Below, piece by piece: positions 24,530 through 35,654 of a stretch of 64,000 nt of DNA (positions within the stretch are counted from its first letter, which is position 1; each line of letters opens with the position of its first letter). The stretch is from assembly GCA_029204225.1 (NCBI GenBank), contig CM055097.1, positions 57,159,601 to 57,223,600 of the forward strand, given 5' to 3'. A model generated the notes under the pieces. The model was not told the origin of the DNA and made no database searches. It saw only the letters and a list, made by a program, of their open reading frames with translations. The translations under genes were made by a program, and so were the position numbers. The DNA is from Diphasiastrum complanatum (Eukaryota > Streptophyta > Lycopodiopsida > Lycopodiales > Lycopodiaceae).

Positions 24530-25470
24530 TGTTGTTTGGATTGATGAACTTAATCAAAGCTTTGAAGCTTTGAAGATGTTGCTGTCTACAGCCGCTACCT
24601 TACACATAGTGGACCCTAGCGGATCTTTCTTAGTGAAAACAGATGCTAGTGACTATGCGATAGGTGCAGTCCTTTACCAGGATGGTAGACCTGTGGCTTT
24701 CGAGAGCAAGAAGTTGGACCCAACTCAAAGTAGATATTCGACTTATGAGAAAAAACTTTTTGCTGTCATCCATGCGTTAAAGATCTGGAGACATTATTCG
24801 TATAGATCCAAATTCATGGTAATGAAAGATCATGAATCTCTTAAGTATATCCGTGATGCCTTGGACCTTAAAGTTCATAAGGCCCGCTGGTCAGAACTCA
24901 TTCCAGAGTTCAAATTCGACATTAAGTACCGTCGAGGTACGTCAAATTGTGTTGCTGATGCTTTGAGCCGGATTGGAGAAGGTAATCAGTACAGCAGCTG
25001 GTCTGTTGCATCCATTGGAAATTCCCAGCAAGAAATGGAAAAGTATTTCCATGGATTTTGTGGTCGAACTTCCCAAGTCAGGGAAGGGTCACGATGCTAT
25101 TTGGGTAGTAGTTGACAGACTAACCAAAATGGCACAATTTATTCCAACAAAAACTACTGTCAAAGCTTATGAACTTGCTCAACTTTTCGTTGAAAAGTTG
25201 TTCAAGTTGTATGGTTTGTCGAACGATATTGTTAGTGATCGTGATTCCAAGATCACTGGCAAATTTTGGCAAGCGGTCTTTGAAAGACTGGAAACTACTT
25301 TAAGTCTATCGTCTACGGATCACCCAGAAACCGATGGTCAGACTGAACATGGCTCCCAATGGTTGAGTTCACATACAATAGTATGAAGCATTCTGCCACT
25401 GATTTTAGTCCTTTTATGCTCTTGTACGGTTTTCAGTCTCGTTCCCCTATCTCCGTTGGACCTAACTGCA
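24530..25470 (+). pseudogene. Ty3 RNase H-integrase fragment
   Basis: Starts with the end of a reverse transcriptase (WIDELNQSFEALKMLLSTAA). RNase H follows with FLVKTDASDYAIGAVLYQ, STYEKKLFAVIHALK, KDHESLKYI and NCVADALSR, so its catalytic Asp/Glu/Asp set is present. Near 24985-25010 it jumps to integrase in another frame (LLHPLEIPSKKWKSISMDFV), with the zinc finger deleted. The integrase has Asp in SMDFV and DIVSDRDSK and Glu in DGQTE. A second small deletion then joins DGQTE to VEFTYNSMKHSATDFSPF. It resembles the 707-10569 element, keeping more RNase H. No LTRs lie close by. Confidence 0.85.
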
Positions 25471-26275
25471 AGGGAAAAGGACATGTAACTGCAGAATGTC
25501 CTCAATCACAACAACCGAGGTCTAAACCACGGTTTGTAAATTCGCCTAGGGAAGATGAGCCTCGACCATCTAAGTCTAGTCCTGATATGGTAGTCTAGAG
25601 AATAGAAGTAGAATTAGAGATACTAGAAGATCAAGACCAGGATTGGCCCAATTTGGAATCAGATGTAAATAAAGTTACGACTAGAAGTAGGAAAGATAAT
25701 TTAACTTTTCGAGATAAGAAGAAAATTATGAAGGTAAAAAATGCAAATTTTGCGAAAAGCGCAAAAAATGCAACAAACAAGATGCAAATTGCAGAAAAGC
25801 CCTTAGAAACTACTCTTAATAAGGATCTAGACTTTGATCGGTTGGATGAAAAGTATTATCAAGTAGATATTAGTTCACAGACTAAGAAAGTTAAGAAGGT
25901 AACATTTGCAAATCCAATCATAAACATTGAATTGCCTAGAGATCCATCATCGCTTAAAATCGCTCTTATGATATGGTAGAAGATTTTGCTTCTAGAAATT
26001 TAAACAATAATCAGAAGATAACCAGTATTATAAAAAGAAGATTAAGTTTTACAAAAGAAGAAAAGAAAGAAAGCTAAGTTGCCACTAGTGGATGTAGGAC
26101 TAGTGAATTATGGCGATGAAGGCCAATCCAAAATTCAAATATTAATCAATGGTTGTATTTTAGATAATGTACCCATAGATTCTAGGTCAAGCGTCAGTAT
26201 TTCAACCCACGAAACTATATATGAGTTAGGCATTCACCATCAAATTGCACCGACACTTAGACATTTACAAAAAAT
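25471..26275 (+). pseudogene. Ty3 gag knuckle and protease debris from another element
   Basis: After the integrase break comes NCKGKGHVTAECP, a zinc-knuckle remnant whose first Cys is lost. A lysine-rich ORF (25653-25979) follows, then ILINGCILDNVPIDSRSSVS near 26120, a retropepsin active site with Asp-Ser-Gly changed to Asp-Ser-Arg. The frame then runs into R repeat at 26275. Confidence 0.65.
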
Positions 26276-26532
26276 ATGTTATAGTCGATCTCAATTGTGT
26301 GCACATAGTATATCTAGTACAATAACCCTTATTGAAAGAAGAGAGCAACTTATTAGAGTGGATTTTAGCTTTGGTTCGTCATCGATGCACATAAAGGTAA
26401 GATTTACTAAAAGCCAATGCTTGAAAAACTCAAATTGCCTATTGGTAGATGAATATATTGCAGCTGCTCTATATCTTGCAAATCGATGCTATTGTATTCA
26501 GATTGGCCCAATGTGATCTCTCTCTCTCTCTC
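26275..26532 (+). repeat. R repeat, partial, with short (CT)n
   Basis: Matches 22905-23100 and the reverse complement of 60520-60745. It ends in a (CT)8 run at 26517-26532, where the 22.5-kb copy has 226 bp of TC. Confidence 0.75.
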
Positions 26533-28365
26533 ACTAGAGAGTGTGTGGCAAAGAGTGGAAGGGCATTTTAAGCTATCCTAGTTAAAGCCTGTGATGTTCA
26601 TCTAGCATCGGGTTAGTGTAGCATCTAAGTTTTTCCAGAAGTATATCTTCCTGAATAAAGTTTATGGCTTCTTCGTGAATAGTGTAGCATCTTCTTTTTC
26701 AAACATATTTTACTTAAAGTTTATTCTTCTTTATCGATCGTGCAACATCTTTCTCAAAAGTTTATTCTTCTTTATCTAGCATCATTTTACAAAAAGTTTA
26801 TTCTTCTTGACGCAGTTTATAGCCTGATCTCACTCACTCATTCACTCACTCGTCTCATCTCAGGAGTGACAACTCTCTCACTCAGTCGCTGGTCTCTCAC
26901 GAGTCGTCGGTACTGCTACTACTCTCGCTTGAAGCTCATCCCTCAAACCTATTCAACTTTAATTTCAAGCATGGCGCAAGACCAAGTAAGCAAAAAGTAC
27001 CTTTATCAGGGTCATGTCCATGGAGAGGCAGTGAGCGGCATCAAGCTCCTGGCTCTCAAAATACATGACGAGAGCAAAAATTTTGCAGGCTCTGCCATAG
27101 TTGACACTAGTTCTGCTGTACTGGAGACGATTACCGGCACATTGTACACCGATAACCTGCATGAGCTACACAATAACACGGTTAGCTTCAAGTTCAAGAC
27201 GGAACACGATAAATTCATTGTCAGCTTCTATGATAAGCATGAAAAGTGGCTGGGTGTTGTCGAAGCTAACCCTATCAAGAGCGTCACTGTGCCTGGTCAG
27301 GGGACTGGATGCTGGGAATAGGATTCATAGTTATCTGCATCTTATTCTATGAAATCGGCATATGCTTCCTCATGTCATTTGTGCTATAAATGACGAAGAA
27401 GCTTGTTATAATAGTATAGTGAATGCCGTTGTTAGGACTAGTGCGATGCTGTTGGATCACATAGTTGTGATCGGATTACTAAATCGTAATGATGTTGCTG
27501 CTATGATAATATGATAAACATTATGGTTTTGTATTACGTGATTGTGATTGTGTTGTCCGGCGACGTCTGATGCGTAGATACCTGCCTTTCTTTTGGTTGA
27601 GTGTGTAACAATATTGGACATTATGCTCAATGGTTGTTGTTTTACTTCATGCCGGCTTGTCCAGAACTGCTTAATCCAGCGCATTTTGAAATCTCTCCTG
27701 ATTTCTTTTATGCACACAGCACGCACAACTAGATCTGCTAGTTGTGTTCAATTGCAACTAGGAAAAAGCTTCTTTTTTTTCATCTAGGAAATTGTTCCAC
27801 CTGCACTCATGCGATTCAAATCTATGTCACCTGCATTAGCAATAGAGACCACACATGAAAAGCCTTGCTGCACCCATACAAGTCATTGATGCACGAACAT
27901 CCTACATTATTCAAGCATGAAGCAACCTGTTTAGAAATTAGATAAAGAACTTAATCCTATCAGATACTCACAAGAGACAAGCTGTAACGAAAAACACTGA
28001 GTGTGATGAACAAATCTTATCATATATTCGTAGAAAACAAAGCACATACGTATATACAGAGATTTGGGTGTCCTTTTTCTCCACAACTGTCTCTAATCAA
28101 CCTTTTGGCGCCAACTCTAGGCTTGCTAGCTCATTCCGATGCTTCGCTTCTGACGATTCTGCATCAGAACAGCATTGCTGGATTGCAGATTAGAAAGGAT
28201 GATTGCATGCCAGTTGGGTTGCACTATCTGATTCAAACACTGGCAAATTACTGATTACGAAATTAGCTTATCTTTGCTAACGGACTGCAATGCACTATCT
28301 GATCCATGAATGAATTACGATGCAGGTTTCATGCTTATCTTTAGTAAGAATGTACTGCTAGTCCA
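26533..28365 (+). repeat. Full copy of the 116-codon-ORF locus
   Basis: This 1.8-kb locus is present as an inverted, partly deleted copy at 56969-57054 plus 59153-60150, and as a gene-less copy at 23623-23877. The region upstream of the ORF has short direct repeats of AGTTTATTCTTCTT (about 26715-26810) and a CTCACTCACTCATTC-like run near 26830. Confidence 0.8.
26971..27321 (+). CDS. Small 116-residue protein of unknown family
   Basis: The ATG at 26971 has a favourable context (AAGCATGGCG); the frame is open further upstream but without an ATG I trust. The protein starts MAQDQVSKKYLYQGHVHGEA and ends GQGTGCWE. It is hydrophilic, with no signal peptide, membrane segment or obvious motif. Alternating hydrophobic residues (TVSFKFKTEHDKFIVSFYD) suggest a beta-rich fold. 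It has no stops or frameshifts, unlike nearly everything around it. A CT-rich 200-bp leader precedes it. An inverted truncated copy keeps its first 26 codons (59707-59630). I do not recognise the family. It could be a live small gene or a recently copied host gene fragment. Confidence 0.55.
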   Translation: MAQDQVSKKYLYQGHVHGEAVSGIKLLALKIHDESKNFAGSAIVDTSSAVLETITGTLYTDNLHELHNNTVSFKFKTEHDKFIVSFYDKHEKWLGVVEANPIKSVTVPGQGTGCWE

Positions 28366-29049
28366 GGATTAAGCGCAATTGATGACTGCAGAATATTTAG
28401 TTTTTAGTCCAAGTATGGCAACAGCTTCTAGATAGATAGTTATTGCATTGCGCTGCTTTATCTATCATGGTCGAAACACGACAATACACGTGATAAGCAC
28501 CAAAAAAACTAGGCTAGGCTTAGGAGAAAGGTTAGATTGCATGTCTGAAAGGTTGTGAAATTAACCAAGCTCTAACGGATACAAAAAGATAATTGTGATC
28601 GTCCAGATTTCAATAAGATAGAAATTGCGTGGAAATTGTTAAAAATGTGTAACATTAACGAGTTTAGGATTTAGCGACACAAAAGTAGCGTTGCATGGTA
28701 TTTTCTTCAGTTTTGGAGCTCGAAAGCTCAACAACTTCTGAATCACCATTCATATGACCTGGACATAACCACCGGATGTAGCAACTTAGATCAAAATTCG
28801 TGGCTCTGTTAAGGCCTCTGTAATGGCTGCCATTTCATATGCAGCAGCGGCTTCCTCCACTCTGTCTGGATGCAAACATCGGCACTATAATTTTTCTGAG
28901 AATATATAAATAATTTATCAACAAAAATGTTGCATCAAAATAGGCAATCCGGATACTATGGATATAGGATGCTACCTAGTCGTTGTGATCTCTTGTAAAT
29001 CAGAAGATATGATGGTTTATTTCCTCCAGCTACACTAGGCATTATGAAG
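28366..29049. other. Non-coding DNA, nothing recognised
   Basis: AT-rich, stops in all frames. Similarity to the inverted copy at 56969 ends near 28360. Confidence 0.5.
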
Positions 29050-29528
29050 TTATTCAAATCCAGGGAGGTATATATATACACAAAAAGACATCATTCTAAA
29101 CTTATTACTAGGCAGGAGTAGGAGCATATTCTCCCAGAAACCTTGCATATTTGTGCATGAAGCCATGTCCAGCAATGAGGCTTCATGTTTCTGGCCAGAG
29201 AAAGTTGCACAGGTTTGGAGATAGATACCTGTACAAGAAAAATGCAGTTCGGATTTATGAGAAAATTATGAGCAAGTAGCAGTTTTTGCTGATTGGATGA
29301 TAAAAGATTTGAGTAGAGATCACCTTCTCCTACAGCGAGCTTTGTCAAGAGATCGATGATGTTGGGACAGCTGGTTTGGCACGCTGGCTCGCAGAATCGA
29401 GCAGCAAATTTGGGATCGAGCAGGCCGTCTGTTGATAACCCAATTGCCATTCTCTCCAAACCACATGCATTGAGGCATTCATCGGTTTCGATCAAATCAA
29501 TGCTCTTCTCCGCCATGATCACAGATGT
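29050..29528 (-). pseudogene. PAR1-like (photoassimilate-responsive) gene, exons 2-3 only
   Basis: Minus-strand exon 29528-29324 (205 bp) is preceded by an acceptor (TTGGTGCAG) and encodes IETDECLNACGLERMAIGLS, TDGLLDPKFAARFCEPACQT, SCPNIIDLLTKLAVGEG. This Cys pattern and the CPNI(V/I)DL...AAGEG motif are characteristic of plant PAR1 proteins. A donor (AAG/GTGATC) and an acceptor (CTTGTACAG, 29229) join it in frame to exon 29228-29050, reading GEGIYLQTCATFSG and ending FE-stop. The splice phase agrees. The expected first exon, with signal peptide and more Cys, is not found upstream as far as 30480, so the gene is partial or has a long first intron. The role of PAR1 proteins is poorly known; they are secreted and sugar-responsive in angiosperms. 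Confidence 0.72.
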
Positions 29529-30481
29529 CTGCACCAACAATAATAAATGAGCAATTGGGTTTTCTCTATGCAAGGCATCAGATCCTTTACTCAAAGCTTG
29601 AAACATACGTAATTGACGTTCAGTCGATTTTAAGGCCATTTTCGGCCCTAGATTATTTTGCATAATTGTGCTCATTTGGGAGTTTGTGGCTCCTGTACGC
29701 TGGCTGCACACATTCTCTTGTAAGCGTGCTCTCTCTACACAGTCTTTGTGGGTGTTCTATCTCCACATTCTATTATAGCATAGATGATTTTTCGATCACT
29801 CTTCCACGCTACATAGCATGTGCCATTGTTGGCTCTGAACTACAAATTCACTAATACGGGAATGTAGTAAACTCAAGATTGGTCCGATTTCAATGATCTA
29901 TTGTGAGTGATAAGGACCAAAGCCGCATGTTAGGAATCAAATCTGGGTTATTTATCTCAACTTATGGGCTTCAAATATGAGCTATTTGATTTCCCTAAAT
30001 TTCACCATTCTTGAATTTGGTCATCAATGTGCAAGCTTGAGTCATCAGAGCCAATATTGGTCTATCTTGATTTAGAGATATCATATTTGATCAATCTTGA
30101 GTCATCGGGTTCAATCCCATCAACAAGGGGTCAATCTCGAGTAATCCCAAGATACTAAATGCAAGATTGGTCAATTATCCTCGCTCAATAACCTGTGTAA
30201 AGTAATAAGCATCAATCTGAATGTTCTTTTCCTCAACACAAGGACCCAAATTGAACTATCTCGCACGATAGACATCAAATTTGAGTTATATGTCAATTTT
30301 ACCGATGATATATGTAGGGGTCAAAACTGAGCTCTCTGATAAGGGCAATCTATATCTACTAAACTTGAAATTGGTCTCCCTACAAGGCCTTCAGTTTCTG
30401 ATCAAATTGTGCTGTCAATTGTTCCATCTGCTACTTTTGTAGCTTTGTCATTTGTTCCATCAACAACTCGGTGAATAGGTT
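29529..30481. other. Non-coding DNA upstream of the PAR1-like exons
   Basis: AT-rich with loosely repeated phrases (CAAGATTGGTC, AATTTGAGC-TAT) between 29870 and 30400. No first PAR1 exon or other coding sequence is evident. Confidence 0.5.
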
Positions 30482-31133
30482 GCACTACAAGAATTGCCGC
30501 GATTTTCGACGGGATTTCTGACATGAAATCGCGTTTTAATTTTTTTTTTAATTGACGCGGGTGTCAAAAAATGTGTCGCTACAAGGTCGTCGGAATCCGT
30601 CGCATTTAAAATCTGTCGAAATCCGACGCCAAGCCCAAAACCGGCCACCGGCCGGTAAAAATGAACCGCAGAACATGCCACGTGGACATCGGATTCCAAC
30701 GGCCCGGCCACATGGACGTCGGATTCCGATGTCCACGTGGCAAAAAAAAACGAAAAAAAAATTCTTAGGTGGGCACGTGTCGCCGGCAGGATCGTGCTTG
30801 ATGGGACCCACTGTGCTATGCCTATATAGTGGTGGGGTTTCCCTCTTTCCATTCACTAAGTCTACCCGGGAGTTGATGGATGGAGAGCACGTGCATTAGC
30901 CAGGATGTATCTCCAGGCCAGGAGATGTGTGGTAGGGAGAGCCGAGTGCGATGGCTGGTGGTATGGGACGCCAGTTATCGTAGGAGGCTTGACCGGGCAT
31001 GACTATGTCGATTGCTCCAGGGCATGGGGGTGGGTCGTTTGTGACCCTATGGTTGGGCAGTTACGGTGCGTCGTCACTGGTATGGGGTGTGCGGAACCTT
31101 CAAGGCAGTCGATGATCCTAGGGAGTTGTAATA
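30482..31133 (+). repeat. 3' part of an LTR, with CACTA-like start
   Basis: The right end is firm: GGGAGTTGTAATA at 31121-31133 is followed by a primer site, and the last 50 bp are matched in reverse at 63951-64000. The left limit is unclear. CACTACAAGAATTG at 30482 resembles a CACTA transposon end and is followed by CGTCGGAATCCGTCG-type repeats, so part of this stretch may be a CACTA remnant. A TATA-like CTATATAG is at 30822. Confidence 0.6.
30676..30742. promoter_or_regulatory. 18-bp inverted repeat with G-box cores upstream of LTR TATA
   Basis: TGCCACGTGGACATCGGA (30676-30693) and its exact reverse complement (30725-30742) each contain CCACGTGG, the plant G-box core. They lie 80-145 bp upstream of a TATA-like CTATATAG. 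This looks like a promoter region for bZIP/bHLH factors or a hairpin of a transposon end. Confidence 0.55.
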
Positions 31134-31135
31134 GT

Positions 31136-31148
31136 TGGTATCAGAGTC
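31136..31148 (+). other. Primer binding site after the 31.1-kb LTR
   Basis: TGGTATCAGAGTC, two bases after the LTR end: initiator-Met tRNA type with one mismatch in the usual core. Confidence 0.8.
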
Positions 31149-31383
31149 GTCGATTCTCTCAAAGGTGCACACATTCCCCTTTATGCCTTTGTGTTGGGTA
31201 TTTCTTTACTTGGGAAGGTGGCTGTATTTGCGTAAGTTATCACAACCTTAGAATCAAGGTAAATCTTGTTTGGTTGTGTGTATTTGTTTAATAGTATAGT
31301 TGGATTAGTTTTATTCTCCTTGTTTCTCAGTGAAATTTTTTTTTTAAGTTCCTATATTGACCTTGTGAATTTAGAGTTCCTAT
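31149..31383 (+). other. Truncated leader of the 31-kb LTR element
   Basis: About 235 bp of leader, then the duplicated block begins. AGTTCCTATATTGA occurs at 31347-31360 and again at 31375-31388 across the junction, which may mark the joining event. Confidence 0.5.
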
Positions 31384-31814
31384 ATTGAGCCGGGAATCCG
31401 TCTGCCTAGTGCCCGCGAACTCTGACCCTACAGCTCAGGAGTCTTCATTAACTTTTCAATTTGCGGGTACAGTACAGTACCTAGACTAAGTTATTTTGCA
31501 AGAGGATGAGGGAGCAGAGAGTAATACCTCCCTCGCAATCTATAGCAGGGCCCTGTAGCACCTGGCTACGTATTTTTCTGGTTCGAGAGAGGGTGTGGCA
31601 GCGATCGGAAAAGCCGACATCTCTCAAGAATGGAACCGACAACTTTGATGAAAAATCGGTATAAGAAAAATATTACAGAATCAAAAAGTTCTCAAAATCA
31701 AGTGCTTAAGAAATATGCAAGATTTTAGACGGTTAGTTTTTTTTTACAAGAAAATGTGCCTCTCACATGTATACATGGAAAGATAAAATACTGCCGCAGC
31801 GAGCTACATTTTGT

Positions 31815-32300
31815 TGCCGCAGCTTGCGAGGGTGAGCACTAAGCAATGAGCACTGGTGAGGCAGCGAGGAATCTGGATCAAGATTTGCGAGGGTGAGGTA
31901 CTGAGGCAAATCAATGAGCACTGGTGAGGCATCGAGGAATCAAGATCAAGATTTACGAGGGTGAGGCAGTGAGGCAAATCCAAATCGTCATTGCTTCCTT
32001 GAGCAGCTGAGGCAGTTCCTTGAGTAGCTGGGGCGCGACAGAGGCTGGGAGGGCTGGAGCGACTGTGAGGCTTGAGCGATGGTGTGGCTGCTGGCAGCTG
32101 GCTGTGAGTAGTGATCCACTGGTGACTGAGGCAGCGAGGGTGAGCAGTGAGCACTGGTGAGGCAACGACAGTGAGCAGTGAGCACTACTGAGGCAGCGAG
32201 GATCAAGATTTGCGAGGGTGGGCACTAAGGCAGTGAGGCGCGATCAGAATCCAGATCATCGTTGTTTCCTTGAGCAGTTGGGGCGCGACAGAGGCTGAGA
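31815..32300. repeat. GA-rich minisatellite, copy B
   Basis: Same unit types as 10850-11290 (GAGCACTGGTGAGGCA, AAGATTTGCGAGGGTGAGG) with changed copy number and order. Confidence 0.8.
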
Positions 32301-33199
32301 GGGCTGGAGCGACTGTGAGCGATGGTGTGGCAGCTAGCTACTATTGGCAGCACTGTGGCTTTTTGAGACTTGAGGCTTTGAGCACTGTTCAGAATGAGCC
32401 TTCAACTTCCAAAATCGACTTGGGAGACCTTGAGCTCGATTGGTCTCGTACATTGTAGCATAAGAACATTCTAGCCTATTGCATTTGATCAGAAAGTTGT
32501 TCGAAAATGTATGATTCAGCTCGATAAGCCGTAGACCTTCAATAAGCAAGACACACTAGTCTTCTAATGTAGCCATTCTGAACATGTAAATGTATCTGCG
32601 AAAAGTACCAGAATAATAACTCTGAAAGCCTTTTAAACTCTCTGTTGTAGAGCGTAACCCTCCAGCTTAATGTCTCAAGCATCGAAACAACATTAAGTTA
32701 CGACCACAAGCAGGGCTCGAAACTTTAAAAATACAACTCAGTAGACTGAGATATATGCTGGTTACATTGAAGATTGAGTCTGTGTTCGCTCTACTTTCCT
32801 GCACGCAAGCGGAGTATAGTAAATGAATAAAAATTGCTTTTGCAAACGATGGAACCCCACATAACGTTCATAGAGCCAGCTCAGTGAGCTCAGCTCATAT
32901 TGAACGAAATGTGTACACGATCGCAGATCGTTTTATAAAACGTGGGAATACCTGCAGAAACGCCAAGAGCAGCAACCCAAAAATCAAGGCAATCAGCATC
33001 GTCGACGGTGGATGATGAGCCATTTTGCAGGCAAGTATCACTGCCTTCCACCTACACAACAAATTCTTCACGCTCTTGAAATTCCCCACACTCACGGGCT
33101 CTCAACTACTCAGCTAAACGCCGCAGAATAGACTCTAGAGTGGAGCAGTTGACAAAGGTTCAATGAGGCATCGTCCTCAGATAATAATATTTGCAACTT
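32301..33199. other. No gene recognised (counterpart of 11291-12239)
   Basis: Conserved with copy A; no convincing coding frame. Confidence 0.4.
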
Positions 33200-34207
33200 T
33201 TTGTGATTAGAGAGTCAGAGACTCTAATGGCAGGTAAGTTGGTAACTATGAGTGCCTTTCGATTCAGAAGCAATGCTAATGATTATGACACAGAAATCAA
33301 ATTTTGAATAGTTTTCAATAAACAAATCATCTTCAGGAAAAACAGAGACTTCTAGGCTCCAGCCATCAACATGAGGTTCCTTAGTTTCATGTTTATTAGC
33401 TGGGAAATTGGTTTGAGTTGATAGAAACCCAGTTTCCTAACAAAAGTGTGATGCTTACAAACATTGAAACAGTCCATACCAGACTAAGCTTGTGATTATA
33501 TCATATATGTAATCAAGATATTCGACATCCAGCAATGATGTAGATTCAGGATTGTTGCTCACCAAATTAAGTAAGGCTTTCTCACCAAGAGTGGGTAAAA
33601 CATCCTTTACACGATACTGGGAACCAACTTCCAACCCTTAGCACGGCCCTTCCGACTTCCTCAATACTGTTTCCAACTTTCCACATGACGCAACTTTCTT
33701 AACTGCATCATCGCATATGGACTCCAAATACTTCATCGGAAGCTCCTCCAATTGTCTCTCAGTGTGACTATCCTAGTTCCCTAGATGATTACACAGTTTA
33801 TCATGTGGTATGACTGTAGGCAGATTCCAATTCTAATGTCCTCATCTGACGCAGAATGAGCATAATTGCAGAGTAGGTCTTCCGACCTCTGAACTTGGTT
33901 TTCATTTCTTAATATTGCAGTCTGATCTTGGTGATGTGAGGCTTGTGCATTATAATTAGACTCAACACTGAGCAAAGTTGGAGGTGCAACGAGAATCCTG
34001 AACAGGATCGCTAATACACAGTGGAATTTTGCGTTGCTTTGAAGCTTTGTCTGCCTTATCAGAGCTACTGATGTTGCTAATCCGCAACAATGAAGCTGTA
34101 CTCTCAGACAAAAATTTTAGCTTGTTTCGGCTGCTCTTCTCACTATCAGTGCCTGTGCCTTCACAGTTCCCCCCGCCTATAGGTGCAGAAGCTTGGTTGG
34201 ATCTCAT
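33200..34207 (-). pseudogene. Minus-strand exon-like segments, unassigned, copy B
   Basis: Counterpart of 12240-13206. Segments 34207-33962 (MRSNQASAPIGGGN...) and 33975-33781 (MLSVESNYNAQASHHQDQTA) are open. Lower on the strand, ALLNLVSNNPESTSLLDVEY and VSVFPEDDLFIENYSKFDF can be read. Substitutions between copies are spread through the reading frames and do not obviously spare codon meaning, so both copies may be decaying. Confidence 0.45.
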
Positions 34208-34899
34208 GGTAACTTACTATTCTAGCTCAAATTGCACCAGACACGAAACAAACTACTGATAAATCATAAAAGAGCACAAAACACTGATAAATCGATATAG
34301 GAACACAATCATTCATAGCAAATTACTGATAAATCCTATGGGACACAAAACATTGTAGAGTACCAAGAGATGGATGGGATAGCTGATGCAGGAATAGAAT
34401 AGATTGTACTTACTGATTGCAAAGGAACTAGAGATTAAACATAAAATATTTTAAAGAAAATATAGAAAGGTTAATCATTTCACAAACCCAAAAAGAAAAT
34501 TCAATTCACACTAAGCCAAGCAAAAATAGTAGCAAAAGTAACTACAACATTGTACTTTCTCTTGATAGACTTTGGAAAAAAGTGATTGAATTAAATTCCT
34601 CATTTCATGCCCCGCGTAACCGATTGAGGATTAGTACTGTATAGATGGCCCTAGAATACAAAGTATGTACTTTTACATGGAGCTTAACAATGCACATGTA
34701 GAAATGAAGACCAAAGTTTGGCGCAACTTCATAGAGAACCCTTCTAATTGCACAGAAGAGGTCACACCGTCACAAACTTCATATGTGGCATAGATTACAG
34801 TGTACACCATTGAAAACGGCCTTCCAAGAGAACATCGTTATCAAAGTCAAAGTTGTATCTGTAGAATAAAATCAGACCACATTCCTTCATAATCAGTAA

Positions 34900-35654
34900 G
34901 TAAATTGATCAACCTCAACAAATCAGTAATCACTCCAAAAGGCAGCTGAAGACCCTTCCACGTCGAGACACCTTCTCCAAGTTCACCTTCAGCACCAAAA
35001 CTAGGGTGAAAGTAGCTCTCCCTTATCAACAGATAATCCTTGATAGGAAGCAACACCTTGTTAGTGCAATACTACAATACCACTCGAAAGTCTAGAATAC
35101 CGTGCACCTTGGAAATAGCATAGACAATCACATGTACAACAACATACATAATCGTGAAAGCTTCACGCCAGCTCAGAGATAGGAAGGAACAAACTAGATA
35201 ACCTTTGGGGCTAGGCTTATCTGTGATTATGAAAAGTGAGATTAATTCACATATTTACACTAGTTTTGTCAATCTCATTCAGATGGGCTACTGTTAACTA
35301 GCATGAATTTGAACTTTTAGCTTAAAAGAGACTCTATGAGTTTTTTGAGATCTCCCCTATCTAGAAAGAGACCACTAGATGCTGTAAAGTTTGGGCCGCA
35401 TATTCACGTAGTACGATATCCAGCACACGCAGTGCATCCTAAGCAATAGGAGTAGGCTAAGGGTTTATTAGAGTATCTATAGCCTTCATATTGACTATGG
35501 TTGCAAATTCTATCTTCATTGTATATTCTCTGTAGACAGAAGTCTTCCTCTTTTTCTTTTTGTTGTCGTCTTCTGATGTGGGAGGCTCCTCACTCGCAAC
35601 TTCCTCAATAGCATGATCACATGTTTTACCCCCTCCGGATCTGCACTGAATCAT
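34900..35654 (-). pseudogene. Argonaute-like fragments (linker 1 region), copy B
   Basis: Better preserved than copy A. 35654-35457 encodes a Glu/Lys-rich stretch, then RKTSVYREYTMKIEFATIVN, MKAIDTLINPQP. Past a TAG (probably from CAG, Gln), it continues DALCVLDIVLREYAAQ. The segment at 35056-34950 encodes LLIRESYFHPSFGAEGELGE, GVSTWKG. This fits the stretch before the PAZ domain in plant Argonautes, the small-RNA-guided silencing proteins. The sequence after WKG does not continue as Argonaute, so an exon ends there or homology is lost. No PAZ, MID or PIWI motifs are visible downstream. Confidence 0.65.

Noticed and set aside
30482-30495. Definite CACTA transposon
   Set aside because: Only one end-like motif is seen; no matching inverted end or 3-bp target duplication, so kept only as a possibility.
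30460-30899. Overlapping ORFs of 102-130 codons on both strands
   Set aside because: They cover the GC-rich LTR and inverted-repeat region; composition effect, no motif.
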